A DNA stretch of 7,105 nucleotides from Clostridiales bacterium (GTDB lineage: Bacteria > Bacillota > Clostridia > Oscillospirales > Acutalibacteraceae). The notes beneath the pieces were generated by a model. That model saw nothing but the letters and a program-made list of their open reading frames with translations. It ran no database searches and was not told the origin of the DNA. This document shows, one piece after another, positions 1 through 6,177 of this stretch (positions are counted from its first letter, which is position 1; each line of letters starts with the position of its first letter). Made by a program: the position numbers and the translations under genes. The stretch is from contig JAAZFZ010000138.1 in assembly GCA_012511485.1 (NCBI GenBank), forward strand, positions 1 to 7,105, given 5' to 3'.

Positions 1-3
1 GAA

Positions 4-12
4 TGATATAAA
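4..12 (+). promoter_or_regulatory. Possible extended -10 element upstream of recD2
   Basis: The bases TGATATAAA match the extended -10 form TGnTATAAT with one mismatch. They lie 24 bases before the recD2 start codon, which would give a short leader containing the ribosome binding site (ACGGAG, 25-30). Any -35 box would lie outside the window, so this cannot be confirmed. The first 36 bases hold no recognisable upstream coding sequence, and stop codons occur at 4-6 and 9-11. Confidence 0.22.
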
Positions 13-36
13 GTCAAAAATAAAACGGAGTAAGCT

Positions 37-2259
37 ATGCGTGAAGCTGAAAATCGTGAACAAATAGAATTATGCGGTAGCGTTGAGGATGTTACTTTTC
101 GCAGGGAGGATACAGGCTTTACCGTTCTGGATTTGAGCAGTGACGGTGAGCTTGTTACTGTTGTCGGTATTCTGCCGCAGGTAACGGCAGGTGAGGAGCT
201 TCGCCTTGTCGGCTACTGGGACTTTCACGCATCCTTCGGCAGGCAGTTTCGTGCCCAGCTTTGCGAGAGGAGCTTGCCCGCAACCTCTGCAGATTTGCTC
301 AGGTACTTATCATCCGGCGTAATAAAGGGAATAGGACCGGTGACGGCGCAGAAGATTGTTGAAGCCTTCGGTGAAGATACCTTCGATGTGCTCGAAAACA
401 ATCCACGCCGTCTTTCCTCAATTAAGGGGATTTCACTGGCAAAGGCAGAAAAAATCTCACGGGAATTTCGTGAGCAGTTTGCCGTGCGTGAGGTTATGAT
501 AGCACTGGAAAAGTTCGGAATGACTCCCCTTGAGTGCCTTAATGCCTTTAAAATATTCGGCTCAAATGCCGTAAATACGATTACTCAAAATCCTTATATT
601 CTCTGCAATGAGGGTGTCGGAATAAGCTTCCCCAGGGCGGAGAAAATCGCAATCTCAATCCCCGAAAAGCCCGACGAATCATTCAGAATCATGGCGGGCG
701 TTATTCATGTGATAAAGCATAATCTGGCTAACGGGCATACCTGTGTGCCCAGGGACAAGCTTTTTGAGCCGTGCAATGAACTTTTGGGTGCAAATAAGGA
801 GAGTATAGAGGCTTCTATTGAAAGTCTTATAGGTCAAAAGCAGCTGATTACAAAGAAAATCGAGGGCAGAGATTTCATTTTCATTCCCAATATGTATTTT
901 GCGGAGAGCAGGGCGGCAAATGTAATTAAGTTTATGCTCAAATTCCCTCCCGCAGGCAGGGAAACTCTTCAGAAGGATATTTCAAAAATTGAGCAGCAGG
1001 AAAATATAAAATACGAGTCAAAGCAAAGGCTTGCAATTGAAACAGCAGTTGAAAAGGGTCTGCTCATTCTGACCGGCGGTCCCGGGACGGGCAAAACAAC
1101 AGCCATAAACGGAATACTCAAGATATTTGAAATGGATGGGCTAAATGTTGCTCTGACTGCACCCACAGGCAGAGCCGCAAAGCGCATGAGCGATGTTACG
1201 GGCAGGGAGGCAAAAACAATCCACCGCCTGCTTGAGGTTGAATGGGATAATAACGACAGGCCGGTTTTTAATCGTTGCCAGTCGAATCCGCTTGAAGCGA
1301 ATGCTGTTATAGTGGACGAGCTTTCAATGGTTGATGTTTCGCTTTTTTCCAGCCTTCTTTCTGCGCTTGCGCTCGGGTGCAGGCTGATAATGGTTGGCGA
1401 CTCTGACCAGTTGCCGCCTGTCGGTGCGGGGAATGTGCTGCATGACCTTATTGCCAGCGAAAAAATCCCCGTTGTTGAGCTGACGGAGGTTTTTAGGCAG
1501 GCTATGGAGAGCAGGATAGTAACAAACGCCCATAAAATTGTCAGGGGAGAAATGCCTGACCTCGAATGCAGGGACAGGGACTTCTTTTTTATGGAAAGAA
1601 ATAATCCCGCACTTGCCGCAAAAACAATTAGCGAGCTTTGCTCAACCAGATTGCCTAAGGCATACGGTTATTCCTCCTTTGAGGATATACAGGTGCTTTG
1701 CCCCTCAAGAAAAGGGCAGGCAGGTACAGTTAATCTCAATAGGCTGCTTCAGGATGTTTTAAATCCTCCTGAAAATGACAAGAATGAAATTGCCTACCCT
1801 TCCGGCAAGACTTTGCGTGAAGGGGATAAGGTAATGCAAATAAAAAACAACTATGATATTATATGGGAAAAGGGCAGTGAAAGCGGCTCAGGAATTTTCA
1901 ATGGTGATGTAGGAGTGCTCCGCAAAATAAATAAGGGCAACAGCTCCATGATTATCGTTTTTGACGACAGGCAGGCTATCTATTCATTTGAGGCTGCAGC
2001 GGAGCTTGAACTTGCTTATGCCGTGACAGTCCATAAAAGTCAGGGCAACGAATTTGAGGCGGTGATTATGCCCGCCGTTGATGTTATACCTCAGCTTGCC
2101 TACAGGAATCTTTTGTATACTGCAGTAACCAGAGCAAAGTCAATAATGATAATAGTCGGCGCAAAGCAAGATATTTATAAAATGACAAATAACAATAAAA
2201 AGTCCAGACGGTATTCCGCATTGAAATATTTTTTGACGGAGAGTGTGGAGGATGTTTAA
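37..2259 (+). CDS. recD2: ATP-dependent 5'-3' DNA helicase, RecD2/YrrC family
   Basis: This 740-residue protein is a superfamily 1B helicase of the RecD2 type, the form found in bacteria where RecD acts without RecBC. Residues about 10-75 form the N-terminal OB-like domain, ending in a WDFHASFGRQF stretch typical of RecD2. A helix-hairpin-helix region follows (about 90-140, with GVIKGIGPVTAQKI). The motor carries Walker A GGPGTGKT at 347-354 (Lys353), Walker B with Asp427-Glu428 in VIVDELSMVD, the GDSDQLPPVGAGN motif near 455-467, VHKSQG at 665-670 and TAVTRAK at 695-701 with Arg699 as the likely arginine finger. The length is usual for RecD2 (about 700-800). The ATG has ACGGAG six bases upstream. 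The protein is cytosolic, with a family role in DNA repair and replication-fork maintenance. The 3' end overlaps comF by 8 bases, so the two are probably co-translated. I see no missing motif. Confidence 0.95.
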   Translation: MREAENREQIELCGSVEDVTFRREDTGFTVLDLSSDGELVTVVGILPQVTAGEELRLVGYWDFHASFGRQFRAQLCERSLPATSADLLRYLSSGVIKGIGPVTAQKIVEAFGEDTFDVLENNPRRLSSIKGISLAKAEKISREFREQFAVREVMIALEKFGMTPLECLNAFKIFGSNAVNTITQNPYILCNEGVGISFPRAEKIAISIPEKPDESFRIMAGVIHVIKHNLANGHTCVPRDKLFEPCNELLGANKESIEASIESLIGQKQLITKKIEGRDFIFIPNMYFAESRAANVIKFMLKFPPAGRETLQKDISKIEQQENIKYESKQRLAIETAVEKGLLILTGGPGTGKTTAINGILKIFEMDGLNVALTAPTGRAAKRMSDVTGREAKTIHRLLEVEWDNNDRPVFNRCQSNPLEANAVIVDELSMVDVSLFSSLLSALALGCRLIMVGDSDQLPPVGAGNVLHDLIASEKIPVVELTEVFRQAMESRIVTNAHKIVRGEMPDLECRDRDFFFMERNNPALAAKTISELCSTRLPKAYGYSSFEDIQVLCPSRKGQAGTVNLNRLLQDVLNPPENDKNEIAYPSGKTLREGDKVMQIKNNYDIIWEKGSESGSGIFNGDVGVLRKINKGNSSMIIVFDDRQAIYSFEAAAELELAYAVTVHKSQGNEFEAVIMPAVDVIPQLAYRNLLYTAVTRAKSIMIIVGAKQDIYKMTNNNKKSRRYSALKYFLTESVEDV
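2238..2251 (+). promoter_or_regulatory. Ribosome binding sequence of comF inside the recD2 3' end
   Basis: Two purine-rich blocks lie in the last codons of recD2: GGAGAG at 2238-2243 and GGAGG at 2247-2251. GGAG at 2238-2241 is 10 bases before ATG 2252, a usable spacing, whereas GGAGG directly abuts the ATG and is too close to serve it. This favours ATG 2252 over the in-frame GTG at 2243 only weakly. Either start overlaps recD2, so translational coupling is likely. Confidence 0.5.
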
Positions 2260-2983
2260 ATCGGAAGAATTGCTCGAAAGGCTGCTGTGCTTTTTCTTCC
2301 CGAGCAGGTGCATTTTTTGCGGGAAGGTTTTGCCGCCCATGAGCCTTGAGTGCAACGGCTGTCAGACTACGGTCAAAAGGATATCAGAGCCCGTGTGCAT
2401 ACTTTGCGGATGTGAAAAAAAGGATTGCTGCTGTAAGAAAAGGCGTTATTTTCATAAAGGCATTGTTGCGCCCCTTTACTACGAAGATAAGGTTCGCAGG
2501 GCATTTAAAATATTCAAGTTTCAGGATAATACCGTCGCTGCCCGCCTTTTAGGCGAAATGATGGCAGGAACCGCAAAAAAGTACTACGCCAACATTAAAT
2601 TTGATGTCATAACATATGTTCCCATGACTCGAAAGAAGCTAAGGCAAAGAGGCTATAATCAGAGTGAGCTTCTCGCAAAGGAGACCGCAAAGCATCTTCA
2701 ATTAAAGGTTGAAGGCACATTGCTTTCAAAGATATACGAAAACGATATTCAGCACGACCTCAATTCATATTTAAGGAGCGGGAACATTATCGGCGTGTAT
2801 GATGTCCCCGAACCGGAGCTGATAAAGGGCAAAACAATTCTGCTTTGTGATGATATAAAAACAACCGGTGAAACACTCAACGAATGTGCAAAGATGCTCA
2901 TATTAAACGGTGCGTCCGAAGTCTGGTGCCTTGTCGGCGCATTGACAAGGAGGAGGAGAGCCGGCTCAAAAATCGGCGATTAG
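2252..2983 (+). CDS. comF: ComF family protein, phosphoribosyltransferase fold
   Basis: This 243-residue protein belongs to the ComF/GntX family. The N-terminal third is a cysteine cluster expected to bind zinc: Cys20/23, Cys34/37, Cys49/52, then Cys54 and the run Cys59-61. The rest is a type I phosphoribosyltransferase-like domain. It has the family's VPMTRKKLRQRGYNQSELLA segment and the PRPP-loop signature ILLCDDIKTTGETL, with Asp200-Asp201 and Thr204-Thr205-Gly206. In Bacillus and Helicobacter, ComF acts in the cytoplasm during uptake of single-stranded DNA in transformation; in organisms not known to be competent its job is unclear. Its start lies inside the end of recD2, so the two are likely co-translated. 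An in-frame GTG at 2243 would add three residues, but I prefer ATG because GGAG lies 10 bases upstream. The C terminus (TRRRRAGSKIGD) is basic. Confidence 0.9.
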   Translation: MFKSEELLERLLCFFFPSRCIFCGKVLPPMSLECNGCQTTVKRISEPVCILCGCEKKDCCCKKRRYFHKGIVAPLYYEDKVRRAFKIFKFQDNTVAARLLGEMMAGTAKKYYANIKFDVITYVPMTRKKLRQRGYNQSELLAKETAKHLQLKVEGTLLSKIYENDIQHDLNSYLRSGNIIGVYDVPEPELIKGKTILLCDDIKTTGETLNECAKMLILNGASEVWCLVGALTRRRRAGSKIGD

Positions 2984-3017
2984 TCTATACGGGGCGTCGT
3001 GCAGTGAAAAAATCAAC

Positions 3018-3025
3018 GGAGGTGA
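3018..3025 (+). promoter_or_regulatory. Strong ribosome binding site of mreB/mbl
   Basis: GGAGGTGA is an almost complete anti-16S match placed four bases before ATG 3030 and fixes that start. The 46 bases between comF and this gene (2984-3029) show no terminator or convincing promoter, so the gene may be read from the recD2-comF transcript. Confidence 0.8.
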
Positions 3026-3029
3026 GACT

Positions 3030-4064
3030 ATGCTCGGCATAAATATTGGCATTGACCTGGGTACAACAACAACAATCATATATGTTCAAGGCAAGGGTAT
3101 AGTTCTCAGTGAGCCTTCGGTTGCAGCTTGTGATGCCAAAACTGGCAAAATGCTTGCAACGGGCAACAAGGCATATGACATGCTCGGCAGAAACCCCGAT
3201 TCGGTGAGAGTAGTCCGCCCGATGAAGGACGGCGTTGTTTCAGACTTTACTGTTATTCAGAGTATGCTTATTTATTATATACAAAAGATTTGCGGCAATA
3301 AGATTTTCAAGCCCAATGTTATTCTATGCACACCCTCAAGCGTAACGGAGCTGGAAAAAAGGACCATTCTGGACCTTGCCACGGCTTCGGGAGCAGGCAG
3401 AGCGTGCCTTATTGAGGAGCCTCTGGCTGCAGCTATCGGTGCAGGGCTTGATATCTCACACCCCTGCGGAACGCTTGTTGTCGATATTGGCGGAGGTACG
3501 ACGGATATAGCTGTCATAACAATGGGCAGCATTGCAATTTCAAAAAGCATAAAGGTAGCGGGAAATGCTCTTGACGAGGCAATAATAAGGCACATGAGAA
3601 GGGAGCGCAACCTGCTTATCGGCGAGGTAACGGCGGAGGATATTAAAAAGAGAATCGGTTGCTCCTACCTTCGTGACGAGGAGCTTGCAGTCGGTGTCAA
3701 GGGCAAGAATTATATAACGGGCATGCCTGCATTTTTTGAGATTTCTTCAACCGAGGTCTATCTTGCAATGCGTGAGCAGATTGAAACTGTAGGCGATGCC
3801 GTTCATTCAGTGCTGGAAATAACGCCCCCCGAAATGGCTGCGGATATAGCCGACAGAGGTATTTATGTAACAGGCGGCGGCGCTCTTCTCAGGGGCGTAG
3901 ATATTATGATAAACCGCAAAACGGGTATTGCAACAACAGATGCAGATGACCCTGTCAACTGTGTTGCAAAAGGAATCGGCAAAGCACTAAAAGACATTAA
4001 TATTCTCTACGATAACGGCTATATTTTTAAAACCCGTGAAGAAACTTCGGGATCTGAGGAATAA
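3030..4064 (+). CDS. mbl: Rod-shape-determining protein, MreB/Mbl actin family
   Basis: This 344-residue bacterial actin has the full family length (about 335-345). Visible motifs are phosphate-1 DLGTTTT (9-15; most MreB proteins have DLGTANT), RPMKDGVVSDF, TPSSVTELEKR, EEPLAAAIGAGLDI, phosphate-2 VVDIGGGTTDIAVI, the KVAGNALDEAI segment and the adenosine motif YVTGGGALLRG. The acidic residue after GGGTT is Asp, as I recall for Bacillus Mbl, rather than the Glu usual in MreB, and no mreC or mreD adjoins it. I therefore call it Mbl-like, though the MreB/Mbl/MreBH split cannot be settled by eye. Members form membrane-associated filaments that guide lateral cell-wall synthesis. I see no amphipathic N-terminal extension. 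It lies 46 bases after comF and 83 bases before spoIIR. The tail after about residue 325 is acidic and probably disordered. Confidence 0.92.
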   Translation: MLGINIGIDLGTTTTIIYVQGKGIVLSEPSVAACDAKTGKMLATGNKAYDMLGRNPDSVRVVRPMKDGVVSDFTVIQSMLIYYIQKICGNKIFKPNVILCTPSSVTELEKRTILDLATASGAGRACLIEEPLAAAIGAGLDISHPCGTLVVDIGGGTTDIAVITMGSIAISKSIKVAGNALDEAIIRHMRRERNLLIGEVTAEDIKKRIGCSYLRDEELAVGVKGKNYITGMPAFFEISSTEVYLAMREQIETVGDAVHSVLEITPPEMAADIADRGIYVTGGGALLRGVDIMINRKTGIATTDADDPVNCVAKGIGKALKDINILYDNGYIFKTREETSGSEE

Positions 4065-4078
4065 TCCATAAAAAAAGT

Positions 4079-4109
4079 TGAATAATAATATGTTTTTCAG
4101 TCCATAATG
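4079..4109 (+). promoter_or_regulatory. Putative sigma F/sigma G-type promoter of spoIIR
   Basis: TGAATA (4079-4084) and CATAATG (4103-4109) are 18 bases apart. Known sigma G promoters have TGAATA and CATACTA with 17-18 bases between, and sigma F promoters are closely similar. The -35 is exact and the -10 matches at five of seven positions. The -10 ends 38 bases before the TTG start, leaving room for a leader with AAAGGG. In Bacillus, spoIIR is a sigma F gene, so the position makes biological sense. A sigma A reading (TTGAAT, CATAAT) needs a 19-base spacer and is less good. The region is AT-rich, so a chance match is possible. Confidence 0.45.
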
Positions 4110-4132
4110 TATTTGCAATAACTTGCAAAAAG

Positions 4133-4138
4133 AAAGGG
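4133..4138 (+). promoter_or_regulatory. Ribosome binding site supporting the TTG start of spoIIR
   Basis: AAAGGG lies nine bases before TTG 4148. No in-frame ATG or GTG lies nearby until codon 21, which would remove much of the membrane segment, so this site decides for the rare TTG start. Confidence 0.6.
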
Positions 4139-4147
4139 CTGATTTTT

Positions 4148-4777
4148 TTGTCAGAAAAATTAAAGGTAATTAATAAAATAGAACTAGCAGTTTTCATCGG
4201 TTTACTTATGACAATAATATTTTCATGCACATATGGAGTCATAGGCTTTAACGAAAGCTGTGAAGATATAAGGGACAGCATGCTGCGCCTTCATGTCATA
4301 GCAAACTCCGACTCCGATGAGGACCAGAGCCTCAAGCTCCTTGTGCGTGATACGGTTTTGGAATCGGGGGCGGATATTTTTGACGGAAGCGTGAATGTTG
4401 AAAATGCAGAAACCAAACTAACCCCCAGAATTAATGAGCTTGAAAGGGCAGCTGAAAAAATCATAAGTGAAAACGGCTTTGACTATGATATCACAGTGAA
4501 AGTCGGCGAGGAATACTTTGACACGAGAACCTACGGCAATGTAACCCTGCCGGCGGGGGAATATAAGGCAGTCAGGGTAATCATCGGCGAGGGCAAGGGT
4601 AATAACTGGTGGTGCGTGATGTTTCCTCCGATGTGCCTGCCCGCCGCTCAGGGGGATACCGGCATTGACGCTTACCTCGAAAATGATGAAGTAAAGCTCG
4701 TTGAGAGCAACCCAAAATTCGAGCCCCGCTTCAAGGTTGTTGAGATTTATGAAAGAATAAGAAATTGCTTCGGTTAA
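4148..4777 (+). CDS. spoIIR: Stage II sporulation protein R, sigma E activation signal
   Basis: This 209-residue protein matches SpoIIR. It is known in Bacillus as a forespore-made, exported signal that acts across the intermembrane space on the protease SpoIIGA, so that pro-sigma E is cut in the mother cell. Residues about 12-34 form one hydrophobic segment, a signal or anchor, after a short basic N terminus. Family motifs follow: LRLHVIANSDSDEDQSLKL from residue 46, the TRTYGNVTLPAGEYKAVR stretch, then VIIGEGKGNNWWCVMFPPMC, with NWWC at 153-156 and Cys163. The start is TTG at 4148, with AAAGGG (4133-4138) nine bases upstream. The next in-frame Met (residue 21) would cut into the hydrophobic segment and is unlikely. 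It appears to have its own forespore-type promoter. Length is normal for the family. Its presence indicates a spore-forming lineage. Confidence 0.93.
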   Translation: MSEKLKVINKIELAVFIGLLMTIIFSCTYGVIGFNESCEDIRDSMLRLHVIANSDSDEDQSLKLLVRDTVLESGADIFDGSVNVENAETKLTPRINELERAAEKIISENGFDYDITVKVGEEYFDTRTYGNVTLPAGEYKAVRVIIGEGKGNNWWCVMFPPMCLPAAQGDTGIDAYLENDEVKLVESNPKFEPRFKVVEIYERIRNCFG

Positions 4778-4812
4778 TCTAATATAATTATCAGCAAAAT
4801 GTAAACTTCTGC

Positions 4813-4841
4813 TTAACATTTACTCCAACATGGTATATAAT
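4813..4841 (+). promoter_or_regulatory. Sigma A promoter of the gdpD-like gene
   Basis: TTAACA (4813-4818) and a perfect TATAAT (4836-4841) are separated by exactly 17 bases, close to the sigma A consensus. Transcription would start near 4848, about 35 bases before the start codon. The 105-base gap after spoIIR shows no clear terminator, so spoIIR transcripts could also run into this gene. Confidence 0.75.
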
Positions 4842-4867
4842 GGTTATCAGGCGTTTTGGCCATTATA
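4836..4867 (+). promoter_or_regulatory. Inverted repeat across the gdpD -10 box, possible operator
   Basis: TATAATGG (4836-4843) is repeated in reverse complement as CCATTATA (4860-4867), with 16 bases between. The left arm contains the -10 box and the right arm lies just after the expected transcription start. The left arm would not be in the RNA, so a protein-binding dyad is more plausible than an RNA hairpin. An 8-base AT-rich match may also be chance. Confidence 0.3.
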
Positions 4868-4882
4868 GCTTTGGAGGAATGA

Positions 4883-5629
4883 ATGGTGACAAAAATTATC
4901 TCTCACAGGGGCGCAAATAAATATGCACCTGAAAACACAATCCCGGCTTTTCAGAAGGCACTTGAGTTCAAGGTTGAAGGATTTGAAAATGATGTTCATT
5001 GCACAAAGGACGGTTTCGTGGTGGTCTGTCACAACCATACAATTGACGCAACCTCAAACGGCAAGGGCAAAATAGCCGACTACACCTTAGAGGAGCTTCG
5101 CAAATTTGATTTCGGCTCATATTTCTCAGAGGAGTTTGCAGGCACAAAAATCCCAACTCTTGAGGAGTTCCTCGAACTTTGCGGCGGCCTAGAAATAATC
5201 AACATCGAAATTAAGAGCCCTGAGAAGCCAAACACAGATATAGTCAGAAAAACAATCAAGCTCGTTAAGGATTTCAACCTTTTTGACAGGCTGCTTATTT
5301 CCAGCTTTGACCCGCAGATTCTTCTTGAGTGTAAGGAGTACGACAAGTTAACAAAAACGGGCATTCTCTATTCACCCGATGTTGAAGAGGTCTGCGAAGA
5401 AGTCTGTGATGATACGCTTGCCTTCGGCAAGAAATATAAGCTAGATGCATTCCATCCCTTCATTATGTTTGTAAATGATGATTATATCGAGGAATTACAT
5501 GATGCTGGTTATATTGTCAACCCGTGGATTTGCAACACGGATTTCGCTCTTGAAAAACTCAAAAAATGGGGCTGTGACGGTGCAATAACCGACACACCCG
5601 ACCTTGCGGCAAAGATATTGAGAGCATAA
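4883..5629 (+). CDS. Glycerophosphodiester phosphodiesterase (GDPD family, cytosolic)
   Basis: This 248-residue protein is a GDPD-family TIM-barrel enzyme. The family hydrolyses glycerophosphodiesters (deacylated phospholipids or related polymers) to sn-glycerol 3-phosphate and an alcohol. The N terminus has the HRG motif (His8-Arg9-Gly10) followed by PENT (16-19). Metal-binding and catalytic candidates are Glu35 and Asp37 in FENDVHCTKDG and His50 in VVCHNHTIDATSNGKG. Glu109 and Lys111 lie in INIEIKSP, and the C terminus has the usual ending WICNTDF...GCDGAITDTPD. His50 is followed by Asn51 where the family commonly has Asp (HD); the His is kept. There is no signal peptide, so it should act in the cytosol. 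GGAGGA (4873-4878) is four bases before ATG 4883 and seven before GTG 4886, so either could start translation. It has its own sigma A promoter. The exact substrate cannot be told. Confidence 0.92.
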   Translation: MVTKIISHRGANKYAPENTIPAFQKALEFKVEGFENDVHCTKDGFVVVCHNHTIDATSNGKGKIADYTLEELRKFDFGSYFSEEFAGTKIPTLEEFLELCGGLEIINIEIKSPEKPNTDIVRKTIKLVKDFNLFDRLLISSFDPQILLECKEYDKLTKTGILYSPDVEEVCEEVCDDTLAFGKKYKLDAFHPFIMFVNDDYIEELHDAGYIVNPWICNTDFALEKLKKWGCDGAITDTPDLAAKILRA

Positions 5630-5634
5630 AATAT

Positions 5635-5661
5635 TACGGCGGAAGCTTAGCTTCCGCCGTA
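5635..5661. terminator. Bidirectional hairpin terminator between convergent genes
   Basis: A perfect 12-bp stem (5635-5646 with 5650-5661) closes on a three-base loop, TTA. It lies between the stop of the GDPD gene (5629) and the stop of the minus-strand folA (5671). On the plus strand it is followed by TTTAATAT, and on the minus strand by ATATTTTA. Both T-tracts are short and interrupted, that on the minus side being slightly better. The position and symmetry suggest it ends both transcripts. Confidence 0.8.
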
Positions 5662-5670
5662 TTTAATATA

Positions 5671-6168
5671 TCACTGTTTGTTTATTCTTTTATAAGTGTT
5701 GAAGTTAAACCTCACGCCGTTTTCTTCAAAAACATCAGAGGATTGAGCAAGAATCCATTCGTTATTTTCATCAAGATTGGGGAAGTATTTTTCAGCATCT
5801 CCCCGAGCCTGAGTTTTTGTTACAAATGCGGTGTCACAATAATCCAGCAGCAGGTTATAAACTGCTTGACCGCCGATGACAAAAACATCCTCGCTTTTAT
5901 ATTTTCGAGCCTCGCTCAAAAGCTCCTCAAGGCTGGCGCAAACCTTTGCACCCTCAACCTCAAGGCCTCTGTTTTTTGAAAGAATGATGTTTTCCCTGCC
6001 CTTGAGAGGCTTTTCGTTGGGCATAGTCATCAGGGTTTTTCGCCCCATTATGACAACCTTGCCGATGGTTTTGCTTCTGAAGAATTTCATGTCGGCAGAG
6101 ATGCGAAATAAAAGATTATTTCCGCGCCCTATGCCCCAATTCTCGTCCACATTAACGATTAGATTCAT
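5671..6168 (-). CDS. folA: Dihydrofolate reductase
   Basis: This 165-residue enzyme reduces dihydrofolate to tetrahydrofolate with NADPH in the cytosol. Motifs align with E. coli FolA: GIGRGNN (12-18), the catalytic acid Asp26 in ISADMKFF (E. coli Asp27), VVIMGRKT (38-45), Arg58 in KGRENIIL (folate glutamate contact, E. coli Arg57), VIGGQAVY (97-104) in the cofactor site and Thr117 (E. coli Thr113). The loop usually written PWxxPxD reads LFRISAD here, so the E. coli Pro21, Trp22 and Pro25 equivalents are Leu20, Phe21 and Ser24. A similar LLF loop is, from memory, common in clostridial enzymes. The ATG is nine bases after the thyA stop. Its ribosome binding site AAGGTGAT overlaps that stop codon, so it is probably coupled to thyA, whose dihydrofolate product it recycles. 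Length is normal. Confidence 0.94.
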   Translation of the reverse strand: MNLIVNVDENWGIGRGNNLLFRISADMKFFRSKTIGKVVIMGRKTLMTMPNEKPLKGRENIILSKNRGLEVEGAKVCASLEELLSEARKYKSEDVFVIGGQAVYNLLLDYCDTAFVTKTQARGDAEKYFPNLDENNEWILAQSSDVFEENGVRFNFNTYKRINKQ

Positions 6169-6177
6169 TTTATCACC

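Noticed and set aside
2942..2971. TTGACA at 2942-2947 as a -35 box for the mreB/mbl gene
   Set aside because: It lies in comF coding sequence, and no -10 box occurs at 16-18 bases; the best is TCAAAA, a poor match.
3275..3610. Minus-strand open frame of 111 codons opposite mreB/mbl
   Set aside because: It is antisense to conserved actin motifs and has no translation signals or recognisable domain.
4418..4819. Minus-strand open frame of 133 codons opposite spoIIR
   Set aside because: It overlaps the well-supported spoIIR and its protein resembles no family. No promoter or ribosome binding site was found.
5635..5661. Hairpin as a dispersed repeat or mobile-element end
   Set aside because: Only one copy is in the window, and its place between convergent stop codons is explained by transcription termination.
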